A DNA stretch of 64,000 bases from Mastigamoeba balamuthi (GCA_902651635.1 CACRSC010000075.1:345406-409405), one strand, 5' to 3'; counted from the stretch's first letter, positions 33,970-45,948 are shown. Made by a program: numbers and translations. Notes: a model not told the origin generated them from the sequence alone.

Positions 33970-36250
33970 ATGAGCAGCAGGACCGCACTCAGCCTCACCG
34001 TGGTGTTGACCCTCGGGTGTGCCAGCGCCCTCGCACGCAGCCCCCGCGCCCCAGGTAAGGCCCCCAGTGCTCTGCTCTCAACTGACAGGCAGCCCTGCGG
34101 ACACCGCACCGCACCCTGTGCTCTCTGTGCAGGCAGCGGCAGCCCTGCCCCAGCGGCCCCAGCGGCACCCCTGCGCGCAGGCAACTTCACCCCGCGCACC
34201 CTCTACGTCCGCTCGGGCGACGGCGAGCGCCAGATGCTGTGGCAGACGGGAGACGCGTTCCCCACGCAGGACGACGCCGTCAACACGATCGTCCGCGCCA
34301 TCGCCGCAGCGTCAGTGCCCTCTCGCCCCCCATCAGACAAAATCGGCAATCCCCGACGCGACGCGACCTGACTTTCCCTACTTTCAGGGACGCGTTTTAC
34401 CATGACTGCTCGGAGGATATTCGCGGGGACCCGCTGACGGTGTACGTCACGCAGAGCGAGGAGCTGAACGCGAGTGCCGACGACGACATCTGGGTGAGCG
34501 ACAGGGCTCTGTCGAGCACAGCGCTCTGGCGCGAGTACATCCGGTTGGTCTGGCGGGAGTGGGAAACTTGGTCGTCTACTCTCCGGATCATTACAGACGC
34601 CTTTAGCGACATCTTCGCGCTCACGCTCGACACCATCGAGAACCCCTCGGCCACACGCCATCGCATTGCTGGCCAGTGCTCAGGTGCAGTCGTTTTCCCT
34701 GATCTGTTCTGTTCTGTTCTTTCTTTGCTCTTTTCTGTTCCTCTTTGTGTTCTGTTTGTTCTGTTCTCAACGGCAGCGAGCGCCGCCTGTCGCAGGGCCC
34801 GGGCTGTCCAAGCGGTGGGTCATGGCGTACGAGTGCAGCGATCCCGTCAGGTGCTACGCCCCCAACAGGAGCGCCGGGGACGCGGGGGTGAGGGACGCGT
34901 GGGCGCCGGGCTGCCTGAAGATGCGCAGCAGCGAGTTGCCGGGCATCGGCGAGGACCTGCCCTATCCGGCAACCGCGGCCCAGATGATCGTGCCCCCCTT
35001 CGAGAACAGATCGCTCTACACCCTGTTCAGTGCGGTCTCGGGGCACTCGCTGGGGTGCGTTCTGGCGTGTTCTGACGCTGTCGATCGGTGCCCGTGCAGA
35101 CTCGCTGCCGATCACACACACGTTTGCCATTCTGGCCGACGGAGACGAGGAGAGCGGGGTGATAGGGATTGGCGTGGATGCTGCCTACGCCCTGTTCTGG
35201 AGAGTAGCGAGATTCATTTCGGTGTTCTGGGAGTCTTCCCCAGAATCGTTCTTCGGGTGCGTGCTACACCCGAAACCTTAAATAGTTCCCAACAGGGCCG
35301 TGTACAGGTTCTCTGGTCTCCTCAGGGAGAAGTGTGCAACGCTGATAGGGAAGCATCTTCCGGACCACGAGGGCAAGATGACTGTGCTGATCAACTCCAG
35401 TATCTGCGAGTCGCTGGACATGGCGCTCAACGCCACTGGGATTGGACACCCACTCCCAGCCAAGCTGGCACCAATGTCCCTGCTCCTAGCCAACGAGAAT
35501 TATGCCAGTCGCAGTCCACTCTATGTTGGTGATGGTGCACATGATACGATCGGTTTCGGTATATATTTCGGGGACTTCGTGTCCGCGGTCATTACCGTTA
35601 ACCAGGCCGAGGCCGGGCTGTCAGTCCAGTTTGGCTGTGATCTGCCCTCGATCTCGGGACAATATGAAGACTTCGTTGCTGTGAACTGCCCTGTGCCGCC
35701 AGAGGTCAGTCGCAGTGCTGCTAGTGGTCCTGCTGTGGTGCGAGTCACAATGGCCGATGGGTCCTCTGGTACCGGTAATGCTGTCTTCCTGAAAAAACCC
35801 GCGGTCAACAGTGTCACATGTGGGGGAGAGGATCAGTTCGGCATGCCTTCAGTCAAGCTATCTGGAACGTTCAATGTTGATTTCGAGAGCAACCAGTACA
35901 ACCCGCACATATGGGTCAAAATGTGCTCAAGGGGAGCCTGTTACACGGACAAGCTGACCAGGTTCCCCGACCCTAAAGAGCTTCTGGTGACCGTATCTGG
36001 TTGTGGCAACCAGACGGCGTTTATCTCACAGCACGCTGGGCGTTACTGGGCTGGCCCGTTCACTGTGATTGTCCCGGGCCCTGGGCCAAGTGTGGAGGAC
36101 ATCACGATGATTGCGTATTGTTGCTGTGGAGCAATTCTACTTGTGGTGCTAGTGCTCGCATTAGCGTATCAATTTGTCTGGCCCAGGTGCCGCTGTGAGC
36201 GTAGGCGCCACCGCGACGCACTGCTGAGGGCAGAGAACGTCCACTGGTAA
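33970..36250 (+). CDS. Type I membrane protein S3 (unrecognised family)
   Basis: Paralogue of S1 and S2. Exons 33970-34054, 34133-34310, 34388-34683, 34796-35029, 35100-35256 and 35296-36250 give 634 residues in frame. Signal peptide, glycosylated ectodomain, single helix (AILLVVLVLALAYQFVW) and a short basic tail are present. The intron at 35257-35295 is required here because the unspliced frame meets a stop. Exons 1, 2 and 4 and intron 3 are nearly identical to S2, while exons 3, 5 and 6 differ, giving a mosaic pattern. The function is unknown; a cell-surface role is inferred from topology alone. Confidence 0.75.
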
Positions 36251-36711
36251 GCAAATCTGCCTCCCCGTGAAGCGGAAAGCCACATCAACAAAGATTTCAG
36301 TGGGAGACACCTCCAGGTTCTGCTGTGCCAATCTGTGAGAAACGAGTGGCACCAGCATTTTCAATGCAAGTACCTGTGGTAGGAGCGCTACTCCAGAAGG
36401 ATCTTTGCTGAGCGGGCAGCGCCAGGCATCATTCTCCACCGGCAACTTGTTGTTCTCCAGCGACGTGCGGCAGCAGGCTGCCCAGTGAAGCAATGCTGTG
36501 CCAACCCAGAATCCCCCCAGGCTTCCGTTAGGCTGGAGACACCCCCCAGGGGCCCCCCTGCGTGTGGCGCCGGAATATCTTCCCAGGCCGCAAATCTCAT
36601 ATCTCCATCCAGCAGGAAAAACAACCCCAAGAAGAATCTTTTCTGAACCGGGCGGTTGGGCACCAGCCCCCACACACGCCAGCCCTCCCAGCCCTCCAGC
36701 ACGCCGGCCCC
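36251..36711. other. Intergenic, S3 to ankyrin-TBC gene
   Basis: No supported gene. GC content rises through this stretch. Long open frames that enter it from both strands are overlaps of the GC-rich downstream gene. Confidence 0.4.
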
Positions 36712-39700
36712 ATGTCCGCCCAGCGCCCGCCACCCACGCCCCCGCGCCCCAGCGCCGAGCACCCGCGCCCGCCCCCGTCGCCCCGCGCGGCGGCCGCCGG
36801 GCACGCGGGCACCGCCCCGGCCCCGGAGGCGCCCCGCGAGGCGCCGGCGCGCAGCCCGCGCCCGCCCAGGAGCCCGCGGGCCGCGCCCCCCGCGCCGCCG
36901 AGGTTCGCGCTGGAGGAATCCGCGCCGGGCGATTCCAGCGGCGCGAATCCGGAGAATCTGGAGAATCTGGAGATTCCCGGGATCCGGGAATCCGAATCCC
37001 CGCTGCACGCGGCGGCGAGATCCGGGAATCTCGCGGGGGTGAAATCGGAGCTGGGGGCCGGCCGCAAGGCCTCGGACACCGACGCCCAGGGCAACACGCC
37101 GGTGCACCTGGCGGCGGCGTCGCGCGCGGCGGGGGCCACGGAGGTGGTGCGGGCGCTGCTGGACAGCGCGGGGGCCGGGGGTCGGCCGCTGGAGACGGTC
37201 GAGGCCGCGCGGCTGCACAACGGCGACGGCAACACGCCCCTCCACCTCGCCGCCACCGCAGGCAACCTCCAGCTCTGCTCCCTCCTCCTCAACTACGGCG
37301 CAGACCCCGACACGTGCGCCCCCTCTGCGCCCCCCCCGCGGTCGTCTGTGTGTGTGTGTGTGCGTCTGTCGCGGCTGCGCTGTGCTCTCTGCTCTGCCGC
37401 TGCTCTGCTCTGTTGTGTCTCTTCGCTGTTCCACTTTGGCCCCCTGCACTCGTGCACTGCCCGTCTGCCGCTGCTCTGCTCGGTTGGTCTGCGTCTGTCT
37501 GCGTCTGTCTGCTGCGTTGTGTTTTGCGCTGTTCCACTTTTTGCGCCTGTCCTCTGTGCTGCTGCCCGTTGGCTGCACTGCGGTGCTCTCTGCTCTGCTG
37601 CTGCTGCTTCAATTGGCTTGCGTCTGTCTTCTGTGCTGTGTTTGCGCTGTTCCACTTTTTTTGCGTTTGTGTGTGTGCGCTGTTCCATTTTCCCCGCTTG
37701 CCCCTGCGCTCTCGAGCTCTCGGTTCCTTTGCTGCTGCTATACTGTGCTCCCCCTTCCTGCGCCCTCTGTCGTTTTGTGGCGCTGAGCTGTGCTCGCTGC
37801 CGTGGCTTCTGGGTGAGGGGGTGCGCTGCTTGTGTGCTGACGGGCGGGGGCGTGCGCTCTGCAGGCCCAACGCCGAGGGCAAGACGCCACTGCACTGCGC
37901 GTCGGCACAGGGGCACCTGCAGCTCGTGCAGCTCTTTGTGGAGCACGAGGGCCACGTGGAGGCCCGCGACCGCAAGAACAGGACGTCGCTGCACTTCGCG
38001 GCCGCGGCGCCCAACCCCGACCCCGACGTCCTCAACTACCTCGTCAAAGGCACGCTGCAGCCCACCCCCTGGGGCCTCCCTGACCGCGAAGCCCAGTCGG
38101 AGCCTCGACAGAGGCCATGGACTCGGAGGGCAAGCAGCCCATCGACTACGCAGCGACGATGGACCACCCCGTGAGCCCCCGCTGAGCCCCTGCTGGGCCC
38201 CCGCGCCTCTGCTCACTCGCCCCGCCGCGAGCAGATGAAGTGCAGCGCGCTCAAGCGAGAGCGGGGGGCTGGCGTCGAGGAGCTCTACCAGTCGCGCCCC
38301 CGGGGCCAGCGCGACGCAGCGGCTGCCGCGGCGGGCGACGAGGAGACGACGTACGACCGCTGGGGCTTCGAGGACACGAGCAACCACGCGGCGTCGCGCG
38401 CGGAGCTCGAGGACTCGGCCAGGCGCCTGCGGAAGGAGCGCGAGCGCTCGAAGAAGTGGGCGGCGATGCTGCAGAGCAACGGGACGGCGTGGGAGCGCGG
38501 GGGCCGGCGGGACGCGTCGCGGCTGCGGCGGAGGGTCTACAAGGGCATCCCCGCGGGCGTGCGGGGCGTCGCGTGGCAGCTGCTCTGCCACGCGCAGAAG
38601 CGGCGGCTGCAGTACGCGCCCGACCACTACGCGCGGCTGCTCGAGGGCAGCACGCAGTGGGCCGAGCAGATCGACCTCGACATCCACAGGTCGTTCCGCA
38701 ACCACTACCTCTTCCACGAGGCCTACGGGCCCGGCCAGGTGGCGCTCTTCCACGTCCTCAAGGCCTACAGCCTCTTCGACGCCGAGGTCGGCTACTGCCA
38801 GGTGCTCCGCGGCAGCGGCACAGCGGCAGCGACTCACCAGCCGCGCACGCGCAGGGGATGTCGGACGTCGCGGCGTTCCTGCTGATGTACATGAGCGAGG
38901 AGGAGGCGTTCTGGGTGTTTGTGCAGCTGCTCAACGAGCACGAGTACTCGATGCGCGGGCTGTTCCTGCCGGGGTTCCCGCTGCTGCACCAGGCGTTCCA
39001 CTGCCACACGCAGCTGCTGCGCCGCGAGCTGCCGAGGCTCGCCGAGCACTTTGAGCGGCAGAACATCCGCTCGGTGTTCTACGCGACGCGGTGGTTCATG
39101 ACGGGCTTCATCGGCGTCCTGCCCATCGAGCTCGCCACGCGCCTCTGGGACGTCTTCCTCCTCGAGGGCTACCGCGTCATGTTCACCACCGCCGTCCGAA
39201 TCCTCCGCCACTACCAGAGTGCGCCCGCCCTCGCTCGTTGCGCGAAGCCCGTCTGTGCACCGCCCGCTGCGTGTGTGTGCCACCACTGTCCACCGCTGAG
39301 GGCACGTGGCAGCGAAGCCCTGTGCGTTCGCCCACTCGCCCAATCGCCTGCGGGAATGCCGGCTACAAGCAAAGCTGCGTGGCGTATTGTGTGGGAGAAG
39401 GCTCCGAGTTAGGCTCTCGGCTGCACCGCTTTATGCGGCTCCCCCCCTGTCAGTGGGCTCCGTGCCGGTGTTTCGCACCGAGCAAAGGAGACCTAGCTAA
39501 CCATGGCGCGCGCAGAGACGCTGATGGCGATGTCGTTTGACCAGCTGATGCTGTGGCTGCCGACGCTCAACGCCGTGTCGATGGACGCCGACGAGTTTGC
39601 GCAGGCGCTGCTCAAGGAGTCGATACCCGCCGAGACGATCGAGCGGCTCAAATACGAGCACACGCGCGAGGTGTTCAAGGAGAACGCCGAGTCCCGCAGG

Positions 39701-39730
39701 GCTCAGCCCAAGGGCAAGGAGCCTCGCTGA
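36712..39730 (+). CDS. Ankyrin-repeat TBC domain protein (Rab GTPase-activating protein)
   Basis: Predicted RabGAP acting on membrane traffic. Exons 36712-37313, 37865-38049, 38097-38170, 38235-38801, 38855-39218 and 39516-39730 give 668 residues in frame. A Pro/Ala-rich N terminus (1-85) precedes ankyrin repeats (about 100-290: SPLHAAARSGNL, NTPLHLAATAGNLQL, GKTPLHCASAQGHLQL, TSLHFAAAAPN). A TBC domain (about 385-600) follows. Both catalytic fingers are present: Arg439 in IDLDIHRSF and Gln476 in GYCQ. It should therefore be an active GAP. The intron at 38050-38096 begins with GC; it is fixed by frame and by the ankyrin consensus GASTEAMDSEGKQPIDYA that the junction restores. The first intron is unusually long (551 nt) and repetitive. 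It ends tail to tail with the phosphodiesterase gene, 292 nt away. Confidence 0.85.
37314..37864 (+). repeat. Long pyrimidine-rich intron with recurring GCGCTGTTCCACTTT unit
   Basis: Within the first intron of the ankyrin-TBC gene, the unit (G)CGCTGTTCCA[C/T]TTT recurs at 37424, 37526, 37644 and 37677, embedded in CTCTGCTCTG and TCTGCGTCTG tracts. The pattern looks like a degraded tandem array. At 551 nt this intron is roughly ten times the usual size in the window. Confidence 0.65.
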
Positions 39731-40022
39731 CGGTCGCGCGTGTGTGCCACTACCAGCCCCGTTCCCAGAGCTTGTTTATACTACCCCCTGAATTATATTA
39801 GCGCCGGCCCGCTGTCCACTCTCGGCTGCGCTCCTGGCGCTTCGCCCGGCCCTATTGCGCTTTGGTCCTTCAGCCTGTGCTCTCCGGCCGCTGGATCGAA
39901 GTATGGGCGTTGATTTCGCATGAAAACTAACTCAGAACTCTAAGTGTACACAGTGGTGCTGTGGTGTCCTGCTGGGGGACGAGGACTGCCTCGGCACGCC
40001 CGTGCTACGCCGTGGACGGGGC

Positions 40023-43000
40023 TCATTTGTGCAGGTTGCTGGCGCTCTGCCGGGCCCACTGGGCGCCGTTCTTGACGAGGTTTGCCTGCAGCACCTGCGC
40101 CGTCGTCGACACCTTGGAGACGAGCTCGGCGAGCGGGCTGACGACGTACTGTATGAACGCGGCCTGGCACTTGGCCATGTCGGTGGTGTCCCTGTCCATG
40201 AAGGGCGAGACGGCCATGCCGCGCTCGCGCTCGATGTCGCCCTGGCGCCAGAACTCCTCCATGACCCTGCGCGCCCACCGCGAGCACGCGTCCCACGCGC
40301 GCGCGGGGTTGCTGACGTCGGCCATCTTGAGCATGACCTGCAGGACGAGCAGCCTGTCGTTCTTGTTGCCCTCGAACGTGCCCGACTTGACCCGCGCGCT
40401 GTAGAGCGACGTGATCTCGAGGTGGCGGGCCATGTCGGTCGCGAGGATGAGCTGCGAGACGAGGCGGTGCAGCTCGGTGACGTCGTCCTTGCCCAGGCGC
40501 CCGCGCACAAAGTCGAGGTCGGGGCTGCCGAGCAGCAGCTTCATCGACTCGGAGGCGTGCATGCTCTCGAGGACGCTGGAGCCGTTGAACTGCAGGTAGA
40601 GCGGGTCCATCGTCGCCTGCAGGAAGTTGTTGTTGAGCCCGCGGTGGCCGTAGTCGTGCGAGACGGCGGCCACGATCCACGCGAGGTGCTCGAGCGGCGT
40701 GAACTTGATGGACGCCGTGCTGCACCCCGCCATCATCGCGTGCACCGCCTGCGCGACGTCGGCCGCGTGCCTGCTGTTGTGGTACGGCATGTCGTTGTAC
40801 CCGCGCTCGACGGCGCAGAGCCACGCCAGCGCCTTGGCCTTGCTCAGCCCCAGCTGCCCGAACAGCCCGTACTCCTCGAGCAGCGTCATGCCCACTGTCG
40901 GCAGCAGGCTCACGCCCTCGGGCAGCACGACCTGCTCGACGTCGTAGTCCCAGCTGCTGAGCGCCACGTCGCTGCCGTCCGGCAGCCGCAGCGTCCGCAC
41001 GTCGACCTGCGAGAGCTGCTCGACGCTCATCGCGCAGCTGTTCTCCAGCGACCCCACGGAGCCCACCGCCGACGAGCTCTGCCCGCCCCCCGTCGCCGTC
41101 GTGGCCCCGACGGGCGGCGACGTCGACGCGTCGCTCATGTCCGACGCGGACTCGTTGTGGTGCGCCAGCACGTCGAGCAGGTAGCGGTCCACGTCCTTGT
41201 CGAGTTCTGGGCACAGTCGATCGGGGTCAGCGCAGGGAGTAGGAGGGCGGGAGGGGAGCGCACTCATGCCCTCGAGCTTCTGCTTGAGGTTGGACTCGGC
41301 CTTGAAGAGCCTGTTGGAGGCGACGACGGCGATGACGCTGACGACGTCGTCGCGGACCGTGCGCGAGAGACGCGGCTCGTTGCGGATCTTGAGCAGTGTC
41401 TTGATGACGTCCTCGGCGGGCGTGTTGAGGACGCTGGCCGAGGCCACGTTGTCGAGCTGCCCCTCGAGCTCGGCCACGCGGTTGTGCATGTACCGGTGCA
41501 CGAGCACCAGTGTAACCCCAAACAGGACCGAGAGCACCACGACGGGGATGACCACCGAGATGGCGATGGCCAGCACGTTGCTGCTCTCTGCGCTGGCCGA
41601 GTCAGCGGCGACGCGGGGGAAGGAAGACCGAGCGGGCCTTTGGGGAAGGCGTCGGACTCGAGGACGAAGAACCAGAGGTACCAGCCCTGCTCGAGGTTCG
41701 TGCGGAACACGAGGAACAGGCGGCCGTCCAGCTCGACCTCGACGTACGACGACGAGGAGCTCCACTCGGCGCCGATGAGCCGCGTCGACAGCGTGTAGAC
41801 GTTGCAGACGACGCCGAGGCACGAGCCGAAGAGCTCGCCCGACGCGTTGCCCGCGGCGGCGATGACGTCGCCCGTCTGCACGGTCATGATCGTGCGCATG
41901 GGGATGGGCGACACGAGCGATAGGTTCAGGAAGAACTCGCGCGAGTCTGCCATCAGCATGTCCGCCTCGAACCCCCCGAGCGACTCGCCGCTGCTGCTCC
42001 ACGCGGGAACCGCCACCGTCACGCAGCTCACTGCGGGGCCCTCCCACCGGGGCGCGCGTGAGCTCTCCGAGCTGCGAGCTGCCAGCGGGCACACGCACTC
42101 TGCGTCATGAAGTCGATGTAGGGCTTGCTCCACGCGGGCGTGCGGTCGAAGAGGGGCCGACGGTAGACCAGCAGCGACATCTTGGTGCCCCAGCTCTCGC
42201 TGCCATCTGCGATGACGGTAGGCCCGAACGCGAACTGACCGTCGGGCAGGACGATGTACAGGCGGCAGAGGTCCTGTGAGAGGTTCCCGTTGTCGCGCTC
42301 CCAGTACCACGCGCTGACGAGCGGGTGGTTGCGGGCCGCGCTGCGGACCCACGAGTCGAGCGAGCTGGTCAGCCTGTACATAAACAGCACCTCGCAGGCG
42401 CGGTCGCAGCGCAGGCAAGGCAGCTCCCCGGGCGTTGCGTTGTACTTGGCACACAGCGCGTCGCGCTCGGCCCTACACGCGCACGTGCCGTTGCCGCCGA
42501 CACTCTTGTCGAGGAACTCAGGCGCCGTCGTCAGCGCCTCGTTGGAGACGATGAACTGCGCTTGTATTTTAGGAGCAGAACTGCGACAGGATCGCCCCGT
42601 GCGCCGGCCCAGGAGCCGCACCGAGGGACAGGGCGCACCTCGGAGACCCTGGCGGGGTTGGCGTCCTGGAGGATGGGGTACGTGTTGTTGAAGAAGGTGA
42701 GGTTCGTCAGGTGCAGGCTCGTGGTGACGAGCCCGAGCTCGAGCTGGTTCTCGATGAGCCTCGCGGCCTCGGCGACGGCCTGCGCGACACGCCAGCGGCC
42801 ATCAGTGCCCGTAGCAGCGCCAAGAGGAACCGTCGCCTCCGGGCGGCCACCGCACCGTTGTGATACCCGTGAAGGCGAAGTTGACCTTGAGCGTGGCGTG
42901 TTGGATCGTCGACTCGAGCAGGGGCAGCTCCTTTCTGCGGAAGTCCCGGGGGGCGAAAGCTGAGAGAGCAGCGCAAGGGGGCCTGGGGTGGGCGGGAGCA

Positions 43001-43058
43001 GTCCGCACATGGCAGCCGCGAGGGCCACGAGCGCAGCGAGAACGCATAGTGCTCTCAT
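40023..43058 (-). CDS. Receptor-like class I cyclic-nucleotide phosphodiesterase
   Basis: Hydrolyses cAMP and/or cGMP; predicted integral membrane protein. Exons (minus): 43058-43009, 42934-42856, 42779-42639, 42555-42099, 42030-41638, 41587-41264, 41206-40023, giving 875 residues in frame. A signal peptide (RALCVLAALVALAAA) is followed by an ectodomain of about 350 residues with a Cys-rich loop (CACRAERDALC...CLRCDRAC) and a Cache-like sensor segment. A helix (about 378-402) precedes the cytosolic catalytic domain. Metal-binding signatures are complete: HNSRHAAD (about 624-631), SHDYGHRG and ADVSNPAR. The intron 41637-41588 begins with GC. The topology suggests that an outside ligand controls cyclic-nucleotide breakdown. 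Divergently placed with the gene at 43897. Substrate preference cannot be read. Confidence 0.87.
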
Positions 43059-43896
43059 GGCGCTGGCGGGGCTCTCTCAGCAAGTATTTCTGGTATTGAG
43101 AAGGTGCAGGGGCGGCAATAGTCGAGCCATCTGTGCGGAACCCTCGGGCGTTGCTCCATTTTTGGCGGGGCTGCATTGCCCTTCTCCGCCCCCCCGGTGC
43201 TCTTTTTTGTCGCCCCCCCGAGTCCCCCCGCTCCCCCGAGGGCTGAGAGACGCCCGCCGACGCCGCGGGCACTCCGCGTGCTGGGGCGGTGTTGGGGAGC
43301 GCAGGGCAGGCCGGGGCACGGGACGAGGAGAACCGGGCTGCGGTATTTCGGGTCTGCGACAAAACCGGGCTTCTGCGGTGTGCGGAAATGTCCAACAGAG
43401 TCCGCAGACGGCAATAATGGACCGCTGGATGCTGGCGTCCGCGGCCCGCGTCATTGGGGCATGTGTACGGGCCTCTGAGGAGCTGCACGGGCTCGCTGGG
43501 CTGGCGGCCAAGAGGTGCCCGCAACTGCTTGGGAACCGTCGGACATTTCTGCAGTTCTTTTCCGTTCTTGGAAAGGAGCAGAGGGTTCCTTTTTCGGCTC
43601 TTCTGTCCGCTCTGCGAGAACGAGAGAGAGCTTTCGGCCCGAGGCCAGGGGGTGCCTGAATGTGATGCCGCAACACCGCGAGGCAAGGCTGTGGCCGCTG
43701 GCCCCAGGCTGCCGAAGGAAATTCTGGATCTGATCGTCTGCAGAAAATATCTCTGGTGGATATTCTTCCAGTCGCGAGATCCCACCCGCACACTGTGCGA
43801 CGCGGCGCGGGCTCATTGACCGGCGCCCCCCACTTCCTCCGCAGCGACAGCACTGCGCACGCTCAGCGCCCAGCAACAGAGCCAGCACCCGCACCG
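43059..43896. other. Divergent intergenic region
   Basis: Lies between the starts of the phosphodiesterase (minus) and the beta-propeller protein (plus), so it should contain both promoters. C-rich and G-rich runs are present at 43186-43241. I see no gene. Confidence 0.45.
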
Positions 43897-44807
43897 ATGC
43901 ACGTCGACCGCCGCCTGCTGCTGGCCGTGTTCCTGTTCAGCGCGGCCACGCTGCTGGCGAGCTTCGTGGCGGTGCCCCTGCCATCCCTCAACGTCATCTT
44001 CCCGCGCACGTCATCCGCCTCGTCATCGGCAGATTCCTCCTCTTCGCCGTTCCGGGAAGTTTCCCGGGAATCCTCCTCCCTGCCGTCGTCCTCGTCGGCG
44101 AGCCCCGCGGCCCCCAGCGAGGCCCCAGCGCCCGAGTTCGCGTCGCTGCCGTACCAGCAGGACGACCACGACCTGGCGGGGGTGCGGCCGTGGCCCGGGG
44201 CGCGCGTGAAGCGGACGTTCAACCCGTCGGTGGCCATCGCGTGGGCCACAGGCGCCGACACCGCAGGCCCCGCAGGCGTCGCAGGCCTCGGGCTGCCCCC
44301 GGGCTCCTCTGTGCTGGCGGCCTACCGCACGGACCTCGACGTGCGCCCGGTGCACAGCCTCGTGGTGCTGCGGGCGCTGCGGACGCCGTCTGTGGCCGCG
44401 GACGGCTCGCTGGACCTCAGCAGCAGAGGGGGCAGCGCAGGCGCAGGGGCGACGCTGGTGCTGGCGGACCCCCCGTGGCAGACGCCGGCGTGCCTCAACA
44501 CGTACTGCTTCACGTACGGGCTGCAGGACCCGCGGGTGCTGACGGTGGGGGGCCGCGTGCTGGTGGTGGGCAACGCGGTGCTGCCCTCGTGCCACAGGGC
44601 CATGGCCGTCGCTGTCCTCCCCCTCGGCCCCCTCGCTGCCGCCGCCGCCGGCCCCGCAGCCGAGTTCGCCCTCAAGGTCGTCCCCGACTACGTCCTGCCG
44701 CTCACGCCCCCTGGCGGCCTCGGCATGAGCTGGGGTGCGTCCCNNNNNNNNNNNNNNNNNNNNNNNNNNNNNNNNNNNNNNNNNNNNNNNNNNNNNNNNN
44801 NNNNNNN

Positions 44808-44841
<34 letters not shown>

Positions 44842-45786
44842 ACTTCGCCACGGGGCTCCAATGCTGGGCTGCTGCTGCTGCTGGCTGGTAGCGCTGCCTG
44901 TGGGGCCCTGCTGTGCCAGAGCCCTGGCCAGTGCGGTGGTGTGGTGTGGGGGCCTGTGGGGGCCTGTCCGCTGGGCGCCCTCTGATGTTCTGCCAACGGG
45001 GCGGTTTTCTGTCTCCCTGCGTCGCCCCCCTGCGGACACCGCGACCCTCTGGGCGGGCGCCCTCTTGCCACCGTTGCTGCTGCTGCTGCTGGCGACCAGC
45101 TGGGCGCCGGCTCGGGGGTGGCCTGTGGGGGCCTCTCGGGGTTCTCTTTTCTCTGAATTTTCTCGCCAAGTTCACTAGGCTGCCGTTGGTGGCCGCCCTG
45201 TGGGGGCTGCGTGTGCTCTTGGGCTGCCGCTGACTGTGCCCCGTGTGCCTCCTGCGCCTCGCCTCCTCTGCCCCCCCTTGCAGAGAAGAACTGGATGCCG
45301 TTTGTGGCGCCAGCGCTGCCGGGGCAGCGGGGAGAGCGGCTGCTGTTTGTGCGGCACGTGGAGCCCCACCAGATCGTCCAGTGCGACGTCCTGGGCAACC
45401 GCAGCACCGGCGCCTGCGAGTTCGTCGCCCAGAGCTCGTGGCCCCGCATGCGCGAGCTCGTCGCCGGGGGCGCCGCGAGCTCGGAGCTGCGCGGCAGCAG
45501 CGCCGTGGTGGACAGGGGCGCCGACTACATGGCCGTGGGCCACATGGTCCTCGACCACAACTACGTCTTCTTCCTCTACACCTTCGCCAAGCAGCACCCC
45601 TACACCGTCACGGGCGCCAGCAGGCGCTTCCGCATGCGCGACGACTGCGCCGTGCAGTTTGTCAGCGGCCTGGCGGCCATGGGCGACTGGTACGTCCTCA
45701 CGTACAGCGCACAGGACAGCTCCACACAGTCCCGCTGGTTCAGGCGCGCTGACATCGACAGGCTCGTCACCGCCTACACGCCCTGA
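43897..45786 (+). CDS. Type II membrane protein with beta-propeller glycosyl hydrolase/transferase-like domain
   Basis: Exons 43897-44734 and 45284-45786 give 446 residues in frame. A short cytosolic start (MHVDRR) is followed by a membrane helix (about 7-29), a Ser/Pro-rich stem, then a globular domain. Landmarks such as KRTFNPSVAI, CFTYGLQDPRVL, EKNWMPFVAP, RGSSAVVDRGADYMAVGHM and VQFVSGLAAMGDWYVLTYS fit the five-bladed propeller fold of GH43/GH130-like and related transferase families. Type II topology with a stem is typical of Golgi enzymes. Catalytic residues cannot be assigned with confidence, so both activity and substrate remain open. The single intron (549 nt) contains an N gap and a CT microsatellite, but the exon phases fit and restore the conserved EKNW start, so the model is sound. 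Confidence 0.65.
44744..44838. repeat. Assembly gap (64 N) plus (CT)n microsatellite
   Basis: The N run 44744-44807 directly abuts a CT repeat (44808-44838) inside an intron. The microsatellite probably stopped the assembly. Confidence 0.9.
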
Positions 45787-45948
45787 CCGCCCCCCGCCGC
45801 AGCCCTCCCGCGAGACGGCAGTCCCAACACAGGCTTGCCGCCCCTGACGACTTAGGGGCTCTTGCGCATTCAGATAAAAACAGGAAAATCTAGATATCAC
45901 CCCCCAGATACGCGTATCTCGCAGATTGTTCTCTCTGCTTGGCCCGCG

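Noticed and set aside
36498-38174. Very long overlapping open frames (558 codons each in two frames) over the ankyrin-TBC gene
   Set aside because: They run through the long intron and have Pro/Ala/Arg-rich composition expected from GC-rich DNA. Only the spliced frame shows ankyrin and TBC motifs.
40002-41798. 598-codon open frame antisense to the phosphodiesterase
   Set aside because: It mirrors the codons of a GC-rich conserved gene and shows no family motif of its own.
44808-45283. Coding sequence in the interval between the gap and the second exon of the beta-propeller gene
   Set aside because: Frames here are low-complexity Leu/Gly/Pro runs. The exon phases on both sides already restore a conserved protein junction, so this is intron.
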